Part shown: positions 1-10,844 of the stretch, piece by piece
How the letters are laid out: each line of letters begins with the position of its first letter
Position numbering within the stretch: the stretch's first letter is position 1
The notes under the pieces: generated by a model
Told to the model about the DNA's origin: nothing
The model's database searches: none
The model's input: the letters and a program-made list of their open reading frames with translations, nothing else
Source of the DNA: Pseudoalteromonas piratica
GTDB lineage: Bacteria; Pseudomonadota; Gammaproteobacteria; Enterobacterales; Alteromonadaceae
Assembly (NCBI RefSeq): GCF_000788395.1
Contig: NZ_CP009888.1
Location: 2,996,001 to 3,060,000 of the forward strand
DNA length: 64,000 nucleotides
Direction of reading: 5' to 3'
Made by a program: the position numbers and the translations under genes

Positions 1-381
1 TTCAACGCGGCCAACGTGTTTAACAATTCGTTCGGCTGGCATATTATCTTCAGGAAACACGATAAAGGGCTGATAGTTATCACTTTGTAATAAACTTAAC
101 AGTGCTTCATCTGGATCCGTCCTATCCCAGCGAAATGCATAATTGTCTGGCACAATATCAGCAATTAAACGCCCGGTATTTGATGGCTTAAAACTTTCAT
201 TGTGATACATCAGCAAACAAACAGCCGCATTACAGCTTGCCTCTTCGATGCCATCACAAATACATAAGGTTTCAGATAACAAACAATGCTCACAGCGAGA
301 TAATTTTGAACCTCGCGCCTTGTATTCGCGCTTTGCTGCAGCGATTTGTTGTTGTCTAAGTGCTAATACTGAATTTTTCAA
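1..381 (-). CDS. tapT: tRNA-uridine aminocarboxypropyltransferase TapT, DTW domain (partial)
   Basis: The first 127 residues of a DTW-domain enzyme; the rest lies left of the window. TapT (E. coli YfiP) transfers the 3-amino-3-carboxypropyl group of SAM to uridine 47 of tRNAs, making acp3U. Visible signs are the cysteine cluster CEHCLLSETLCIC near residues 31-43 and the conserved stretch KPSNTGRLIADI further on, both as in E. coli YfiP. No ATG fits the amino end; a TTG at 381 sits 4-5 bases after a strong GGGAGGGG ribosome site, so I chose it. The gene is followed on its upstream side by the lpd terminator and stands alone on its strand here. Confidence 0.85.
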   Translation of the reverse strand, partial: MKNSVLALRQQQIAAAKREYKARGSKLSRCEHCLLSETLCICDGIEEASCNAAVCLLMYHNESFKPSNTGRLIADIVPDNYAFRWDRTDPDEALLSLLQSDNYQPFIVFPEDNMPAERIVKHVGRVE

Positions 382-457
382 TCGACCCCTCCCAAGCAAG
401 CGGCGTATTTTAGCGTTTTTTATCTCTTTGAGCTAATCTCAAAAAATACAGGTAATA

Positions 458-485
458 AAAAACCCAGCGCAGTGGCTGGGTTTTT
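458..485. terminator. Bidirectional rho-independent terminator after lpd
   Basis: Perfect 11-bp inverted repeat: AAAAACCCAGC, a 6-base loop, then GCTGGGTTTTT. On the minus strand it ends the lpd message 17 bases after the stop; the A-run on the other side would let it also work on the plus strand. Confidence 0.92.
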
Positions 486-501
486 CTAAAGAAGAATTAG
501 A

Positions 502-1926
502 TTACTTCTTTTTAACTGCTTTTTTGTTTGGTAGGTCAGTAATTGAACCTTCAAAAATTTCTGCAGCAAGACCGATTGACTCGTTCAATGTTGGGTGAGC
601 GTGAATTGTTAACGCTAGGTCTTCACCGTCTGCGCCCATTTCAACAGCTAGGCCGATTTCACCAAGCATTTCACCTGCGTTGATACCAACCATTGCACCA
701 CCGATAACGCGACCTGAGTCTTTATCGAAGATAAGCTTAGTTGAACCTTCAGTACGTGCTGAAGCAATTGCACGGCCAGATGCTGCCCACGGGAATACCG
801 CAGTTTCAATTTTAAGACCTTGCTCTTTTGCTTCTTTCTCAGTTACACCAACCCATGCAATTTCTGGATCTGTGTATGCAATTGAAGGGATACACTTAGG
901 ATCGAAGTAATGCTTCTTACCAGAGATAACTTCAGCAGCTACGTGCGCTTCATGAACCGCTTTGTGTGCAAGCATTGGTTGACCAACGATATCACCAATC
1001 GCGAAGATGTGGTTAACGTTTGTCTTCATTTGCTTATCAGTGTTGATAAAGCCACGCTCATCAACTGCTACGCCCGCTTTTTCAGCATCAAGTAGTTTAC
1101 CATTTGGAGTACGGCCAACAGCAACAAGTACTTTGTCGTAACGAACAGCTTCAGCTGGTGCATTTTTACCTTCAAATGAAACGTATAGACCGTCTTCTTT
1201 CGCTTCAACTGCAACCACTTTAGTAGAAAGCATTACGTTGAACTTGTTCTTTACGTACTTTTGGTAAATCTTGATAACGTCTTTATCAGCAGCTGGTACT
1301 AGTTGATCAGCAAATTCAACAACGTCGATTTGTGAACCTAATGCACGGTAAACAGTACCCATCTCAAGACCGATGATACCACCACCAAGTACTAATAACT
1401 TTTCAGGAACATCTTTAAGTTCAAGTGCACCTGTTGAGTCAATTACGCGATCATCTTCAGGGATGAAAGGTAGATTTACTGGCTGAGAGCCCGCAGCGAT
1501 AATTGCATTATCGAAAGTAACCGTAGTCGTACCGTTTTCGCCTTCAACAGCAATGGTGTTAGAGCCTGTGAATTTGCCGTAACCGTTAACTACGTTAACT
1601 TTACGCATTTTCGCCATGCCGTCTAGGCCGCCAGTAAGTTGACCAATTACAGACTCTTTCCATGAACGGATTTTGTCTAGGTCGATTTGAGGAGCACCGA
1701 AAGTAACACCGTGAGACGCCATTTCAGCTGCGTCATCAATTACTTTAGCTACGTGTAAAAGTGCTTTTGAAGGAATACAACCTACGTTTAAGCACACACC
1801 ACCTAAAGTATTGCGTGATTCGATTAATGTTACATCTAAACCTAAATCAGCAGCACGGAATGCTGCAGAGTAACCACCAGGACCACCGCCTAGTACAACA
1901 ACTTGAGTTTTGATTTCGTTGCTCAT
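502..1926 (-). CDS. lpdA: Dihydrolipoyl dehydrogenase (E3)
   Basis: FAD-dependent E3 subunit shared by the pyruvate and 2-oxoglutarate dehydrogenase complexes; it reoxidises dihydrolipoyl groups and reduces NAD. The 474-residue length equals the E. coli enzyme. Visible motifs are the FAD-binding GGGPGGY near residue 13, the redox disulfide in CLNVGC (Cys45 and Cys50), the NAD-binding GGGIIGLE in the middle and the catalytic HAHPTLNE near the end. It is the last gene of the pdhR-aceE-aceF-lpd cluster, but is separated from aceF by 226 bases and a strong terminator, so it probably has its own promoter in that gap as in E. coli. The start ATG is preceded by AAGGT. Confidence 0.97.
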   Translation of the reverse strand: MSNEIKTQVVVLGGGPGGYSAAFRAADLGLDVTLIESRNTLGGVCLNVGCIPSKALLHVAKVIDDAAEMASHGVTFGAPQIDLDKIRSWKESVIGQLTGGLDGMAKMRKVNVVNGYGKFTGSNTIAVEGENGTTTVTFDNAIIAAGSQPVNLPFIPEDDRVIDSTGALELKDVPEKLLVLGGGIIGLEMGTVYRALGSQIDVVEFADQLVPAADKDVIKIYQKYVKNKFNVMLSTKVVAVEAKEDGLYVSFEGKNAPAEAVRYDKVLVAVGRTPNGKLLDAEKAGVAVDERGFINTDKQMKTNVNHIFAIGDIVGQPMLAHKAVHEAHVAAEVISGKKHYFDPKCIPSIAYTDPEIAWVGVTEKEAKEQGLKIETAVFPWAASGRAIASARTEGSTKLIFDKDSGRVIGGAMVGINAGEMLGEIGLAVEMGADGEDLALTIHAHPTLNESIGLAAEIFEGSITDLPNKKAVKKK

Positions 1927-2117
1927 GTTATTACCTTAACTGTTATTCGAACGGGATAATACGAGAATTGTATCACCCAAACTCCTGCCTATTTATCTCA
2001 ATTAACAAGACTTTGGGCAGATAAATTAATATTGCGCGAAATTCTAGCATTGCCGTTTACATATGTCGTGCAATTTTCAAGAGATTTCGTTCAATTAATA
2101 CTATTTGCTATAAACAA

Positions 2118-2141
2118 AACGCATAACCGAAGTTATGCGTT
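2118..2141 (-). terminator. Terminator after aceF
   Basis: Perfect 10-bp stem, AACGCATAAC and its complement, closed on the minus strand by a stable TTCG tetraloop and followed there by TTGTTT. It lies 11 bases after the aceF stop codon and splits aceEF from lpd transcription. Confidence 0.88.
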
Positions 2142-2152
2142 AAGCTCTTTTC

Positions 2153-4054
2153 TTACATCACTAACTGGCGAATGTCGCTCAAGTAAGCTGCAAGTGTTGC
2201 AGTAAAGCGTGCTGCTAACGCACCGTCAATTACACGGTGGTCGTATGAACAGCTTAGCGGCACCATTAGACGCGGCTCAAACTCTTTACCATTCCACTTC
2301 GGCTTCATGTCTGACTTAGAGACACCTAAGATAGCAACTTCTGGTGCATTTACGATTGGGGTAAACGCAGTACCACCGATGCCACCTAGGCTAGAAATAG
2401 TGAAACAACCGCCCTGCATATCAGATGCTGTTAGTTTGCCTTCACGTGCTTTGCCAGAGATTTCCATTAACTCGCGAGATAGCTCAATGATGCCTTTCTT
2501 GTTCACGTCGCGAACAACAGGAACAACTAGACCATTTGGCGTATCTACTGCGATACCAATGTTTACATACTTCTTAAGAATTAAGCTTTCGCCATCTTCA
2601 GACAGTGATGAATTAAACGTTGGGAACTCTTCTAGTGCTTTAGCCGCTGCTTTCATTACGAATACTAGTGGCGTGATCTTCACGCCCATTTTCTTCTTAT
2701 CAGCCAGTACATTCTGCTCTTTACGGAATGCTTCTAGCGTGGTGATGTCAGCTTCGTCAAATTGCGTAACATGTGGGATCTGTACCCAGTTACGGTGAAG
2801 GTTTGCACCAGAAAGCTTTTGGATACGAGAAAGTTTCTTCTCTTCAACTTCACCAAACTTGCTGAAGTCTACTTTTGGCCAAGGAATTAGGTTTAGCTCG
2901 CCACCGCCAGTGTTGCCACCTTTAGATAGCTGACCTGATTCAACTTGCTTCACTAACTCCTTCACGTAGTTTTGTACGTCTTCTTTAAGTACACGGTTCT
3001 TGCGACCCGTGCCTTTAACACGTGCTAGGTTTACACCAAACTCACGCGCTAGACGACGAACTACAGGTGATGCATGTGCGTATTGGTCGTTCGCTACAAA
3101 CTCATCTTTTTGTGCTGAAGCTGTAGGTGCCGCTGCTGGCGCTGGTTTTGCCGCAGATGCTGCCGGAGCCGCTTTTGCTGGTGCAGCCGCTGCTGGTGCC
3201 GCTACAGGAGCAGGTGCAGAGCCTTGCGTTTCAAATACAAAAACAAGAGAACCAGTCGACACTTTACCGCCAACTTCAACCTTCACTTCTTTAACAGTAC
3301 CTGCAAATGGTGCTGGTACTTCCATAGAGGCCTTATCACCTTCTACGTTTAAGATTGATTGGTCAGCTTCAACTACATCCCCTACCGCAACCATGACTTC
3401 AGTTACTTCAACTTCGTCACCGCCGATGTCTGGCACAAAAACTTCTTTAAGTTCTGCCGCCGATGCTGGAGCTGGCGCTGCCGCAGGAGCCGCTTCAGCA
3501 GCAGCTGGCGCAGATGCACCTGTTTCAAATACGAATACTAACGAGCCCGTTGATACTTTGCCGCCAACTTCAACCTTCACTTCTTTAACTGTACCACCAA
3601 ATGGTGCTGGTACTTCCATAGAAGCCTTGTCGCCTTCTACGTTTAAGATTGATTGGTCAGCTTCAACCACGTCGCCTACAGCAACCATGATCTCAGTTAC
3701 TTCAACCTCGTCACCACCGATGTCTGGTACGTGAACCTCGACTAATTCAGATGCCGCTGCTGGAGCAGGTGCAGCCGCTGGGGCTGCTGGTGCTTCAGGC
3801 TCGGCTGCTGCAGGTGCATCACCCGCAGCATCAAAAATCATAATTAAAGAGCCAGTTGCAACAGTGTCGCCTTCAGCTACTTTAATTTCTTTCACTGTAC
3901 CCGCTTGCGCAGCTGGCACTTCCATTGAAGCTTTATCACCTTCAACAGTGATAAGAGATTGATCAACTTCAACTGTGTCACCTACGTTAACTAGGATCTC
4001 AGTTACTTCAACCTCATCTGCGCCAATGTCTGGAACATGAATTTCGATTGCCAT
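2153..4054 (-). CDS. aceF: Pyruvate dehydrogenase E2, dihydrolipoamide acetyltransferase
   Basis: Core of the pyruvate dehydrogenase complex; passes the acetyl group from lipoyl arms to CoA. The 633 residues hold three lipoyl domains (about 1-77, 103-178, 203-276) each with the GDKASMEV lipoylation site, at Lys41, Lys143 and Lys241. They are joined by Ala-Pro linkers, then comes an E1/E3-binding domain around 325-366 and the catalytic domain with SYDHRVIDG, giving His606 and Asp610. Lipoyl domains 2 and 3 are nearly identical in protein and DNA, suggesting recent duplication or gene conversion. The gene starts 12 bases after aceE and shares its transcript. Confidence 0.97.
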   Translation of the reverse strand: MAIEIHVPDIGADEVEVTEILVNVGDTVEVDQSLITVEGDKASMEVPAAQAGTVKEIKVAEGDTVATGSLIMIFDAAGDAPAAAEPEAPAAPAAAPAPAAASELVEVHVPDIGGDEVEVTEIMVAVGDVVEADQSILNVEGDKASMEVPAPFGGTVKEVKVEVGGKVSTGSLVFVFETGASAPAAAEAAPAAAPAPASAAELKEVFVPDIGGDEVEVTEVMVAVGDVVEADQSILNVEGDKASMEVPAPFAGTVKEVKVEVGGKVSTGSLVFVFETQGSAPAPVAAPAAAAPAKAAPAASAAKPAPAAAPTASAQKDEFVANDQYAHASPVVRRLAREFGVNLARVKGTGRKNRVLKEDVQNYVKELVKQVESGQLSKGGNTGGGELNLIPWPKVDFSKFGEVEEKKLSRIQKLSGANLHRNWVQIPHVTQFDEADITTLEAFRKEQNVLADKKKMGVKITPLVFVMKAAAKALEEFPTFNSSLSEDGESLILKKYVNIGIAVDTPNGLVVPVVRDVNKKGIIELSRELMEISGKAREGKLTASDMQGGCFTISSLGGIGGTAFTPIVNAPEVAILGVSKSDMKPKWNGKEFEPRLMVPLSCSYDHRVIDGALAARFTATLAAYLSDIRQLVM

Positions 4055-4066
4055 TCTATCTGCCTC

Positions 4067-6733
4067 TTATGCGTATAGTGGGTTAGTTTTCGTTGTGTCG
4101 ATATCAAATTTCTTGATAGCGTCAGCAACAACTGATGCGTCAACTTTACCTTGCTTAACAAGCTCTGTAAGTGCAGCGACTACTACGTAACCTGCATTTA
4201 CCTCGAAGTGACGACGTAAGTTTTCACGGCTGTCTGAACGACCGTAACCATCAGTACCAAGTACTTTATAAGATGCGCTTGGCATGTAAGCACGTACTTG
4301 CTCTGCATAGTTCTTCATGTAGTCAGTTGCAGCAATTGCTGGAGACTCACCTAGTACAGATGTGATGTAAGGTACTTTTTGATCTGCTGCTGGGTTAAGC
4401 ATGTTGAAACGCTCAACATCTTGACCGTCACGTGCAAGCTCATTGAATGAGGTTACTGAGAATACATCTGAACCGATGCCGTACTCTTCGCTTAGGATCT
4501 GACCTGCTTTACGTACTTCGTTTAAGATAGTACCTGAGCCCATTAGTTGAACGTGTGCTTTGTCGCCAGCGTTGTCTTCTAGCTTGTAGATACCTTTACG
4601 AATACCTTCTTCCGCACCTTCTGGCATTGCAGGTTGTGCGTAGTTCTCATTCATTAGCGTTAGGTAGTAGAACACGTTTTCTTGTTCAGGACCGTACATG
4701 CGACGAATACCGTCTTGTAGGATTACCGCAACTTCAAATACGAACGTTGGGTCGAAAGAAATACAGTTAGGAATCGTACCCGCTTGAATGTGCGAGTGAC
4801 CGTCTTCGTGCTGTAGACCTTCACCGTTAAGCGTTGTACGACCAGCCGTTGCACCTAGTAAGAAACCACGCGCCTGTTGGTCACCCGCCATCCACGCCAT
4901 ATCGCCAACACGTTGGAAACCGAACATAGAGTAGTAGATGTAGAATGGGATCATCGGTAGGTCATTTGTCGAATATGAAGTTGCAGCCGCAACCCATGAA
5001 GACATTGCACCTAGCTCGTTGATACCTTCTTGAAGTACCTGACCTGATGTTGCTTCTTTGTAGTAAGAAACGATGTCACGGTCTTGAGGCGTGTAGTTCT
5101 GGCCATGCGGGTTGTAAATACCGATTTGACGGAATAAACCTTCCATACCAAAGGTACGTGCTTCATCGGCAATGATAGGTACGATGTTTTTACCTACGCC
5201 TTTATCTTTTAATAAGATATTTAGCGCACGTACATAACCCATAGTCGTAGAGATATCACGCTTTTGCTCTTCAAGTAGTGGTTTGAACTGCTCTAAAGTT
5301 GGTAGCTCAAGTGCTTGCGTGAAGTTAGGTAAACGCTGAGGCGTGTAACCGTGAAGCGCTTTACGACGTGAGTGAAGGTATTCATACTCAGCAGAGCCTT
5401 CTTCAAGCTTCAGGTATGGTAAATCTTTGATTTGCTCATCAGATACCAAGTCTTCAAGACCAAGACGTGAACGAAGATGTTCAACGTGCGTCATGTCCAT
5501 TTTCTTAACTTGGTGGGCAATGTTTTTACCTTCAGCTGCTTCACCCATACCGTAACCTTTAACCGTTTTTGCTAGGATTACAGTAGGACGACCTTTTGTC
5601 TCTTGCGCTGCTTTGTAAGCTGCGAAAAGCTTAGATGTATCGTGACCACCACGCTTAAGCGCGAAGATTTCATCATCAGTCATATCAGCAACAAGTGCCG
5701 CTGTTTCTGGGTAACGACCGAAGAAGTGCTCACGAACATATGCGCCATCTTTCGCTTTATATGTTTGGTAGTCACCGTCGATTGTCTCGTTCATAAGCTG
5801 TAATAGCTTACCCGTTGTGTCTTTCGCTAGTAATGCATCCCAACCAGCACCCCAAACAACTTTAATTACGTTCCAGCCAGCACCTTTGAATAGACCTTCA
5901 AGTTCTTGAATGATCTTACCGTTACCCATTACTGGGCCGTCTAGACGCTGAAGGTTACAGTTGATTAGGTAACAAAGGTTATCTAATTTCTCACGCGCAG
6001 CGAAAGAAATTGCACCACGTGATTCTGGCTCATCCATCTCACCGTCACCTAAGAACGCATATACGCGCTGCTCATTAGTCTCTTTTAGACCACGACCTTC
6101 TAGGTATTTAAGGAAACGTGCTTGGTAGATTGATGCAATTGGGCCTAAACCCATAGAAACTGTTGGGAACTGCCAGAATTCAGGCATTAACTTAGGGTGT
6201 GGGTATGAAGAGATACCTTTACCATCTACTTCTTGACGGAAGTTATCTAGTTGCTCTTCAGTTAAACGGCCTTCTAGGAAAGCACGTGCGTAGATACCTG
6301 GTGAAATGTGACCTTGGTAATAAACTAAATCACCACCGTCTTTTTCGTTTGGTGCACGGAAGAAGTGATTGAAACACATCTCATAGAATGCAGCCGAAGA
6401 CTGGTAAGACGCCATGTGGCCGCCTAGCTCTAAGTCTTTCTTAGACGCACGTAAAACGATCATGATCGCATTCCAACGAACGATTGAACGAATACGGCGT
6501 TCAATTGTTGTGTCACCTGGGTATGCAGGCTCTTGATCTGCTGGAATAGTATTTACATAGTTTGTAGTAATACCTGTTGGCATATCAACGCCATCAAGAC
6601 GAGCTTGTTCTAATACTTGCTCTAATAGAAACTGAGCGCGTTCAACGCCCTCTTCTTTTACTACAGACTCAAGCGCTTGCAACCACTCTTGGGTTTCTAA
6701 CGCGTCAACGTCAATTTTATTGACTTCAGACAT
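4067..6733 (-). CDS. aceE: Pyruvate dehydrogenase E1, homodimeric type
   Basis: Thiamine-diphosphate enzyme that decarboxylates pyruvate and loads the acetyl group on the AceF lipoyl arms. At 888 residues it matches the E. coli subunit (887). The TPP-binding motif is seen as GDGEMDEPES followed by NCNLQRLDG. The gene lies between pdhR (69-base gap) and aceF (12-base gap), the normal gammaproteobacterial order, and is expected to be repressed by PdhR when pyruvate is low. Confidence 0.97.
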   Translation of the reverse strand: MSEVNKIDVDALETQEWLQALESVVKEEGVERAQFLLEQVLEQARLDGVDMPTGITTNYVNTIPADQEPAYPGDTTIERRIRSIVRWNAIMIVLRASKKDLELGGHMASYQSSAAFYEMCFNHFFRAPNEKDGGDLVYYQGHISPGIYARAFLEGRLTEEQLDNFRQEVDGKGISSYPHPKLMPEFWQFPTVSMGLGPIASIYQARFLKYLEGRGLKETNEQRVYAFLGDGEMDEPESRGAISFAAREKLDNLCYLINCNLQRLDGPVMGNGKIIQELEGLFKGAGWNVIKVVWGAGWDALLAKDTTGKLLQLMNETIDGDYQTYKAKDGAYVREHFFGRYPETAALVADMTDDEIFALKRGGHDTSKLFAAYKAAQETKGRPTVILAKTVKGYGMGEAAEGKNIAHQVKKMDMTHVEHLRSRLGLEDLVSDEQIKDLPYLKLEEGSAEYEYLHSRRKALHGYTPQRLPNFTQALELPTLEQFKPLLEEQKRDISTTMGYVRALNILLKDKGVGKNIVPIIADEARTFGMEGLFRQIGIYNPHGQNYTPQDRDIVSYYKEATSGQVLQEGINELGAMSSWVAAATSYSTNDLPMIPFYIYYSMFGFQRVGDMAWMAGDQQARGFLLGATAGRTTLNGEGLQHEDGHSHIQAGTIPNCISFDPTFVFEVAVILQDGIRRMYGPEQENVFYYLTLMNENYAQPAMPEGAEEGIRKGIYKLEDNAGDKAHVQLMGSGTILNEVRKAGQILSEEYGIGSDVFSVTSFNELARDGQDVERFNMLNPAADQKVPYITSVLGESPAIAATDYMKNYAEQVRAYMPSASYKVLGTDGYGRSDSRENLRRHFEVNAGYVVVAALTELVKQGKVDASVVADAIKKFDIDTTKTNPLYA

Positions 6734-6802
6734 ATGGAGTGTTCCTTATGTTTAAATTCAAATTTATCCCTAACAGATAAATCGAGTTATGTTTCAAATC
6801 GT

Positions 6803-7549
6803 TTAATTTTTTTGCGAACGACGTAAGCTACGCTCAATACGAGAGTGCTCTTTACCCGCTTGCAATAAAGCTTCTTCAATAAAGGCTAAGTGTGCATTAC
6901 TTGCATCACGCGCTTTATCCGGTTGTCCTGTAATAACTGCGTCAAACAACGCTTTGCGGTGTTCCGCAAGTTGCGTTTTAACGTCTGATTTTTGTACAAG
7001 CACCATTAAATTTTGTTGAATATTTTGCTCAAGTAATGACTTCATTCCACGAATTAAATGCAACAGCACTACATTATGCGACGCTTCTGCAACGGCAAAG
7101 TGAAAGGCATTAATCATTTGGGCTTGTGTTTCAATATCATTTGCAGTGGCAATGGCATCAAAACAATTAGAAATATAGTCAAAGTCGGTATCAGTGCCAC
7201 GCAAAGCAGCATAATAAGCAGCTATACCCTCTAGTGCATGACGAAACTCCAGCAAATCAAATTGTGATTCGGGGTGTTTAGAAATCAAATCAAAGAGTGG
7301 ATCTGTCATGCCCCCTTCGAGTTGGTTTTTTACATAGGTACCACCGCCCTGACGGCGAGTGACAAGGCCTCTTGCTTCTAATTTTTGAATGGCTTCACGC
7401 AAAGAAGGACGAGACACCTCAAATTGCTTTGCTAATTCACGTTCTGGAGGCAATTTTTGACCAGGTGCAAGCGAACCCTCAAGAATCATATTCTCAAGTT
7501 GCTCTAGAATCACATCTGACAGCTTTGCTGCTTTTATCTTAAATGACAT
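6803..7549 (-). CDS. pdhR: Pyruvate-responsive transcriptional repressor PdhR
   Basis: GntR-family, FadR-type regulator that represses the pyruvate dehydrogenase genes and is released by pyruvate. 248 residues: a winged helix domain at about 10-75, with the GntR signature PPERELAKQFEVSRPSLREA, and an all-helical FCD ligand domain after about residue 95. It is first in the minus-strand pdhR-aceE-aceF cluster. A near-perfect PdhR box lies 73-85 bases upstream of the start, so autoregulation is likely. Confidence 0.95.
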   Translation of the reverse strand: MSFKIKAAKLSDVILEQLENMILEGSLAPGQKLPPERELAKQFEVSRPSLREAIQKLEARGLVTRRQGGGTYVKNQLEGGMTDPLFDLISKHPESQFDLLEFRHALEGIAAYYAALRGTDTDFDYISNCFDAIATANDIETQAQMINAFHFAVAEASHNVVLLHLIRGMKSLLEQNIQQNLMVLVQKSDVKTQLAEHRKALFDAVITGQPDKARDASNAHLAFIEEALLQAGKEHSRIERSLRRSQKN

Positions 7550-7621
7550 AGGCTTTTGAGGTAACCTTCTATTTCTCTTTCCTGATCAAGCAAATGTAGT
7601 ATCAAATCTGCAAAAGGTAAA

Positions 7622-7634
7622 TTGGTCATACCAA
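7622..7634. promoter_or_regulatory. PdhR operator in the pdhR promoter
   Basis: TTGGT and ACCAA around a 3-base CAT spacer, within a slightly longer imperfect palindrome. This matches the known PdhR consensus ATTGGTNNNACCAAT. On the minus strand it overlaps or abuts a plausible -35 region, with TGATACT as the -10 about 18 bases on. Confidence 0.85.
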
Positions 7635-7856
7635 AATTAGCGCATAAATTATCAGAAATACGGTGAATAGTCAAAATTATCAAGATAAATGGCATAACTA
7701 TTCAGAGCCCTAATTATGAACTAGGTATTTTTCAAAAACTCAAAATAAAAGCGTTGCAGGCCCTGCAGTTTAAGAAATGTAAATATAAACGTAGACAAAA
7801 AATAACAGATAAAGTGGTTTATTGATGGAAAAAGTAAAATGGTCAGACCAGATAAA

Positions 7857-8072
7857 GTTCAGGGTTCAGGGTTCAGGGTTCAGGGTTCAGGGTTCAGGGT
7901 TCAGGGTTCAGGGTTCAGGGTTCAGGGTTCAGGGTTCAGGGTTCAGGGTTCAGGGTTCAGGGTTCAGGGTTCAGGGTTCAGGGTTCAGGGTTCAGGGTTC
8001 AGGGTTCAGGGTTCAGGGTTCAGGGTTCAGGGTTCAGGGTTCAGGGTTCAGGGTTCAGGGTTCAGGGTTCAG
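7857..8072. repeat. Heptanucleotide tandem repeat (GGGTTCA), about 31 copies
   Basis: An uninterrupted array of the 7-base unit GGGTTCA, 216 bases long, in the 566-base gap between pdhR and ampE. I saw no variant copies. Because 7 is not a multiple of 3, all three plus-strand frames read the same heptapeptide FRVQGSG; two open frames of 86-87 codons result, but neither has a ribosome site and I treat them as by-products. The rest of the gap (7550-7856) holds the pdhR promoter and AT-rich DNA with no recognised gene. Such arrays change length by slipped-strand mispairing. Confidence 0.97.
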
Positions 8073-8115
8073 CAAACAAAGCTGAAACCAAAACACTGAA
8101 ACCTCAAATACTTTT

Positions 8116-8964
8116 TTAACTCACCGAACCAAGCAAGGTAAGAATAGCTATCGCCGCCAACATTAAAAGCATGTTGCGCTTCACAAGGCGAACCATGCAT
8201 TTCGCCTCAAAACTGCAACCAATAAATTCTTGTTCAACACGCTCAGCAGCAAGTGCAATATCACCAATTACACGTCTGTTTGGTACAGAAAAATTGAATA
8301 CATATTTTAAATAGGTTGCTGTGCCTTGACTAAAGTTACCAATTATTAAATAACCAAAGCTTACAATGCGAGCGGGTAACCAATCGAGCCAATAAAGGGT
8401 TTTGTGCAGAAACTTTTTGTGAATTCTAAAAACAGATTCTTTGTCGCTGCGCGTAATATCAGCTAGCTGGCGGATAAGGGAATAAGCAAGTGCGCCACAT
8501 ACCCCGAGCACTACAAACCAAAAGATTACTGCACCATAATAACGAAAGTTTATCCAAGCAATTGTTTGGCCTAGCGTTTCACCACCTTGTTGCTCCGTGC
8601 GCTTTTGCCCTAATTCTAATGCGTATAATGTGGCTGCTTCAGTATCTTGCCTTTGTAGCGCGTTTAAATAGCCTTTGTATTTTGCCCGTAGATAAGCACA
8701 ACCAAAACAAACTAAAAGTACAACCACATTGATTGCTAACTCTAACAGCACAAAATCAAATGTCTCGCTTACGGCAAAAAGTAACAAAACAGGAAGCAGC
8801 AACCAAACGAGAAAATCAACGCGACGTTTATAAATCCCTTTGAACAAGCTATTTGATTCACTCACACTAATGTAATGCTTGATATAAGTACCGAGCTGCC
8901 ATGCATCTTCTTTTGCTGCTAGACGTTCAATGATAAGAGCTAAAATTACCGAAATTAAAATCAT
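8116..8964 (-). CDS. ampE: Inner-membrane protein AmpE
   Basis: Membrane protein of the ampDE operon, of uncertain biochemical role; related to the CobD/CbiB fold and proposed as a sensor linked to cell wall recycling. 282 residues with hydrophobic segments near the amino end (MILISVILALIIERL), at about 50-95, at 140-165 and at the carboxyl end. The conserved AmpE start ERLAAKEDAWQLGTY is seen. It begins 8 bases after ampD on the same strand. The heptamer array starts 43 bases beyond its 3' end. Confidence 0.88.
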   Translation of the reverse strand: MILISVILALIIERLAAKEDAWQLGTYIKHYISVSESNSLFKGIYKRRVDFLVWLLLPVLLLFAVSETFDFVLLELAINVVVLLVCFGCAYLRAKYKGYLNALQRQDTEAATLYALELGQKRTEQQGGETLGQTIAWINFRYYGAVIFWFVVLGVCGALAYSLIRQLADITRSDKESVFRIHKKFLHKTLYWLDWLPARIVSFGYLIIGNFSQGTATYLKYVFNFSVPNRRVIGDIALAAERVEQEFIGCSFEAKCMVRLVKRNMLLMLAAIAILTLLGSVS

Positions 8965-8972
8965 TATGTACT

Positions 8973-9518
8973 CTACTGATTAAGTAACGCACGAAAGCGC
9001 TGCCAGTCAAAATGAGGTCCAGGATCTGTTTTACGCCCAGGGGCAATATCACTGTGCCCTGTTACTTCATCCTTATTTAATCTAGGATAATGTTTTATAA
9101 GCGTTTTGACTAGCTCTTCCAAACTAGCATACTGCGCATTTGTGAAAGGAACATGATCACTGCCCTCAAGCTCAATACCGATACTAAAATCATTACACCC
9201 TTGCCTACCTTTATACTCAGAAACACCTGCATGCCATGCGCGTTTATTAAAGGGCACATATTGAATAACACTACCATCACGTCGAATTAGGCAATGAGCA
9301 GACACTTCTAGGCCTTGCAAATCGGCAAAACTTTCATCGGCACTGCAATCTAAACAACCCAAAAACAATTCTGTTATATAAGGTAAGCCAAACTGCCCGG
9401 CCGGCAATGAAATATTGTGAATAACAATTAACGAAATATCATCTTCATCGGGACGCTGATTAAAGTGTGGAGACGATAAAAACCGAACTCCTTGCAATAC
9501 ATGTTGTTCAATTTTCAT
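8973..9518 (-). CDS. ampD: 1,6-anhydro-N-acetylmuramyl-L-alanine amidase AmpD
   Basis: Cytosolic zinc amidase that removes the peptide from anhydro-muropeptides in peptidoglycan recycling; its loss raises AmpC beta-lactamase where AmpR is present. 181 residues, the usual size. The zinc ligands are visible as His34 (VIHN), His155 (GHSDIAPGRKTDPG) and Asp165, with Glu117 in IGIELEG. No signal peptide, as expected. First gene of ampDE; the second heptamer array lies about 80 bases upstream of its start. Confidence 0.95.
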   Translation of the reverse strand: MKIEQHVLQGVRFLSSPHFNQRPDEDDISLIVIHNISLPAGQFGLPYITELFLGCLDCSADESFADLQGLEVSAHCLIRRDGSVIQYVPFNKRAWHAGVSEYKGRQGCNDFSIGIELEGSDHVPFTNAQYASLEELVKTLIKHYPRLNKDEVTGHSDIAPGRKTDPGPHFDWQRFRALLNQ

Positions 9519-9600
9519 GCTTTTAGTAAGAGTTTAGAATTTAATGCCCAGACTAACAGATCTTGATATTAGCTGAAAGAAATCTAAATCGTAAAAGTTT

Positions 9601-9641
9601 GAAATCTGAAATCTGAAATCTGAAATCTGAAATCTGAAATC
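9601..9641. repeat. Heptanucleotide tandem repeat (GAAATCT), nearly 6 copies
   Basis: Five full GAAATCT units and a partial sixth, preceded by degenerate copies (GAAAGAAATCT). It lies between the divergent ampD and nadC genes, in the region where both promoters must be, so copy-number change could alter promoter spacing. Confidence 0.9.
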
Positions 9642-9695
9642 AAATAAAACCGTAGCCAATCACATATCTACACGATAAAATTAACTTAACTTTAA

Positions 9696-10568
<873 letters not shown>

Positions 10569-10844
10569 TTAGCAAGTTGAAACATTTTCATACATTTGGA
10601 ATCATCCTTAAGTATGATTTTAGGAACATGTAAGCTAATTGTAAAAAAAGAGACTACACAACGACAAACTGTCGTGTTAGCATCTCATTAGAAATAGCGA
10701 GTACAGGATGTACAGGCTAATAATAAGGAATTAGTTTTATCCTAAATGAACCGACTAAGTAGTACCTTTGAGTGGTTTTTTAGTATAAATTAATAATTTT
10801 TTATGGTTTGGTATTAATCGCTTAGGGAAAAGTTACTAATACTT

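Noticed and set aside
3000..3734. Long plus-strand frame opposite aceF
   Set aside because: Shadow of the Ala/Pro-rich lipoyl domains; no ribosome site and no protein features.
7857..8072. Telomere-like repeat
   Set aside because: GGGTTCA only resembles telomere units; it lies inside a bacterial chromosome between pdhR and ampE, so a simple microsatellite explains it.
7822..8099. Two overlapping frames of 86-87 codons reading FRVQGSG repeats
   Set aside because: They arise from the 7-base repeat, which is open in all three frames; there is no ribosome site and the non-repeat ends carry no known motif.
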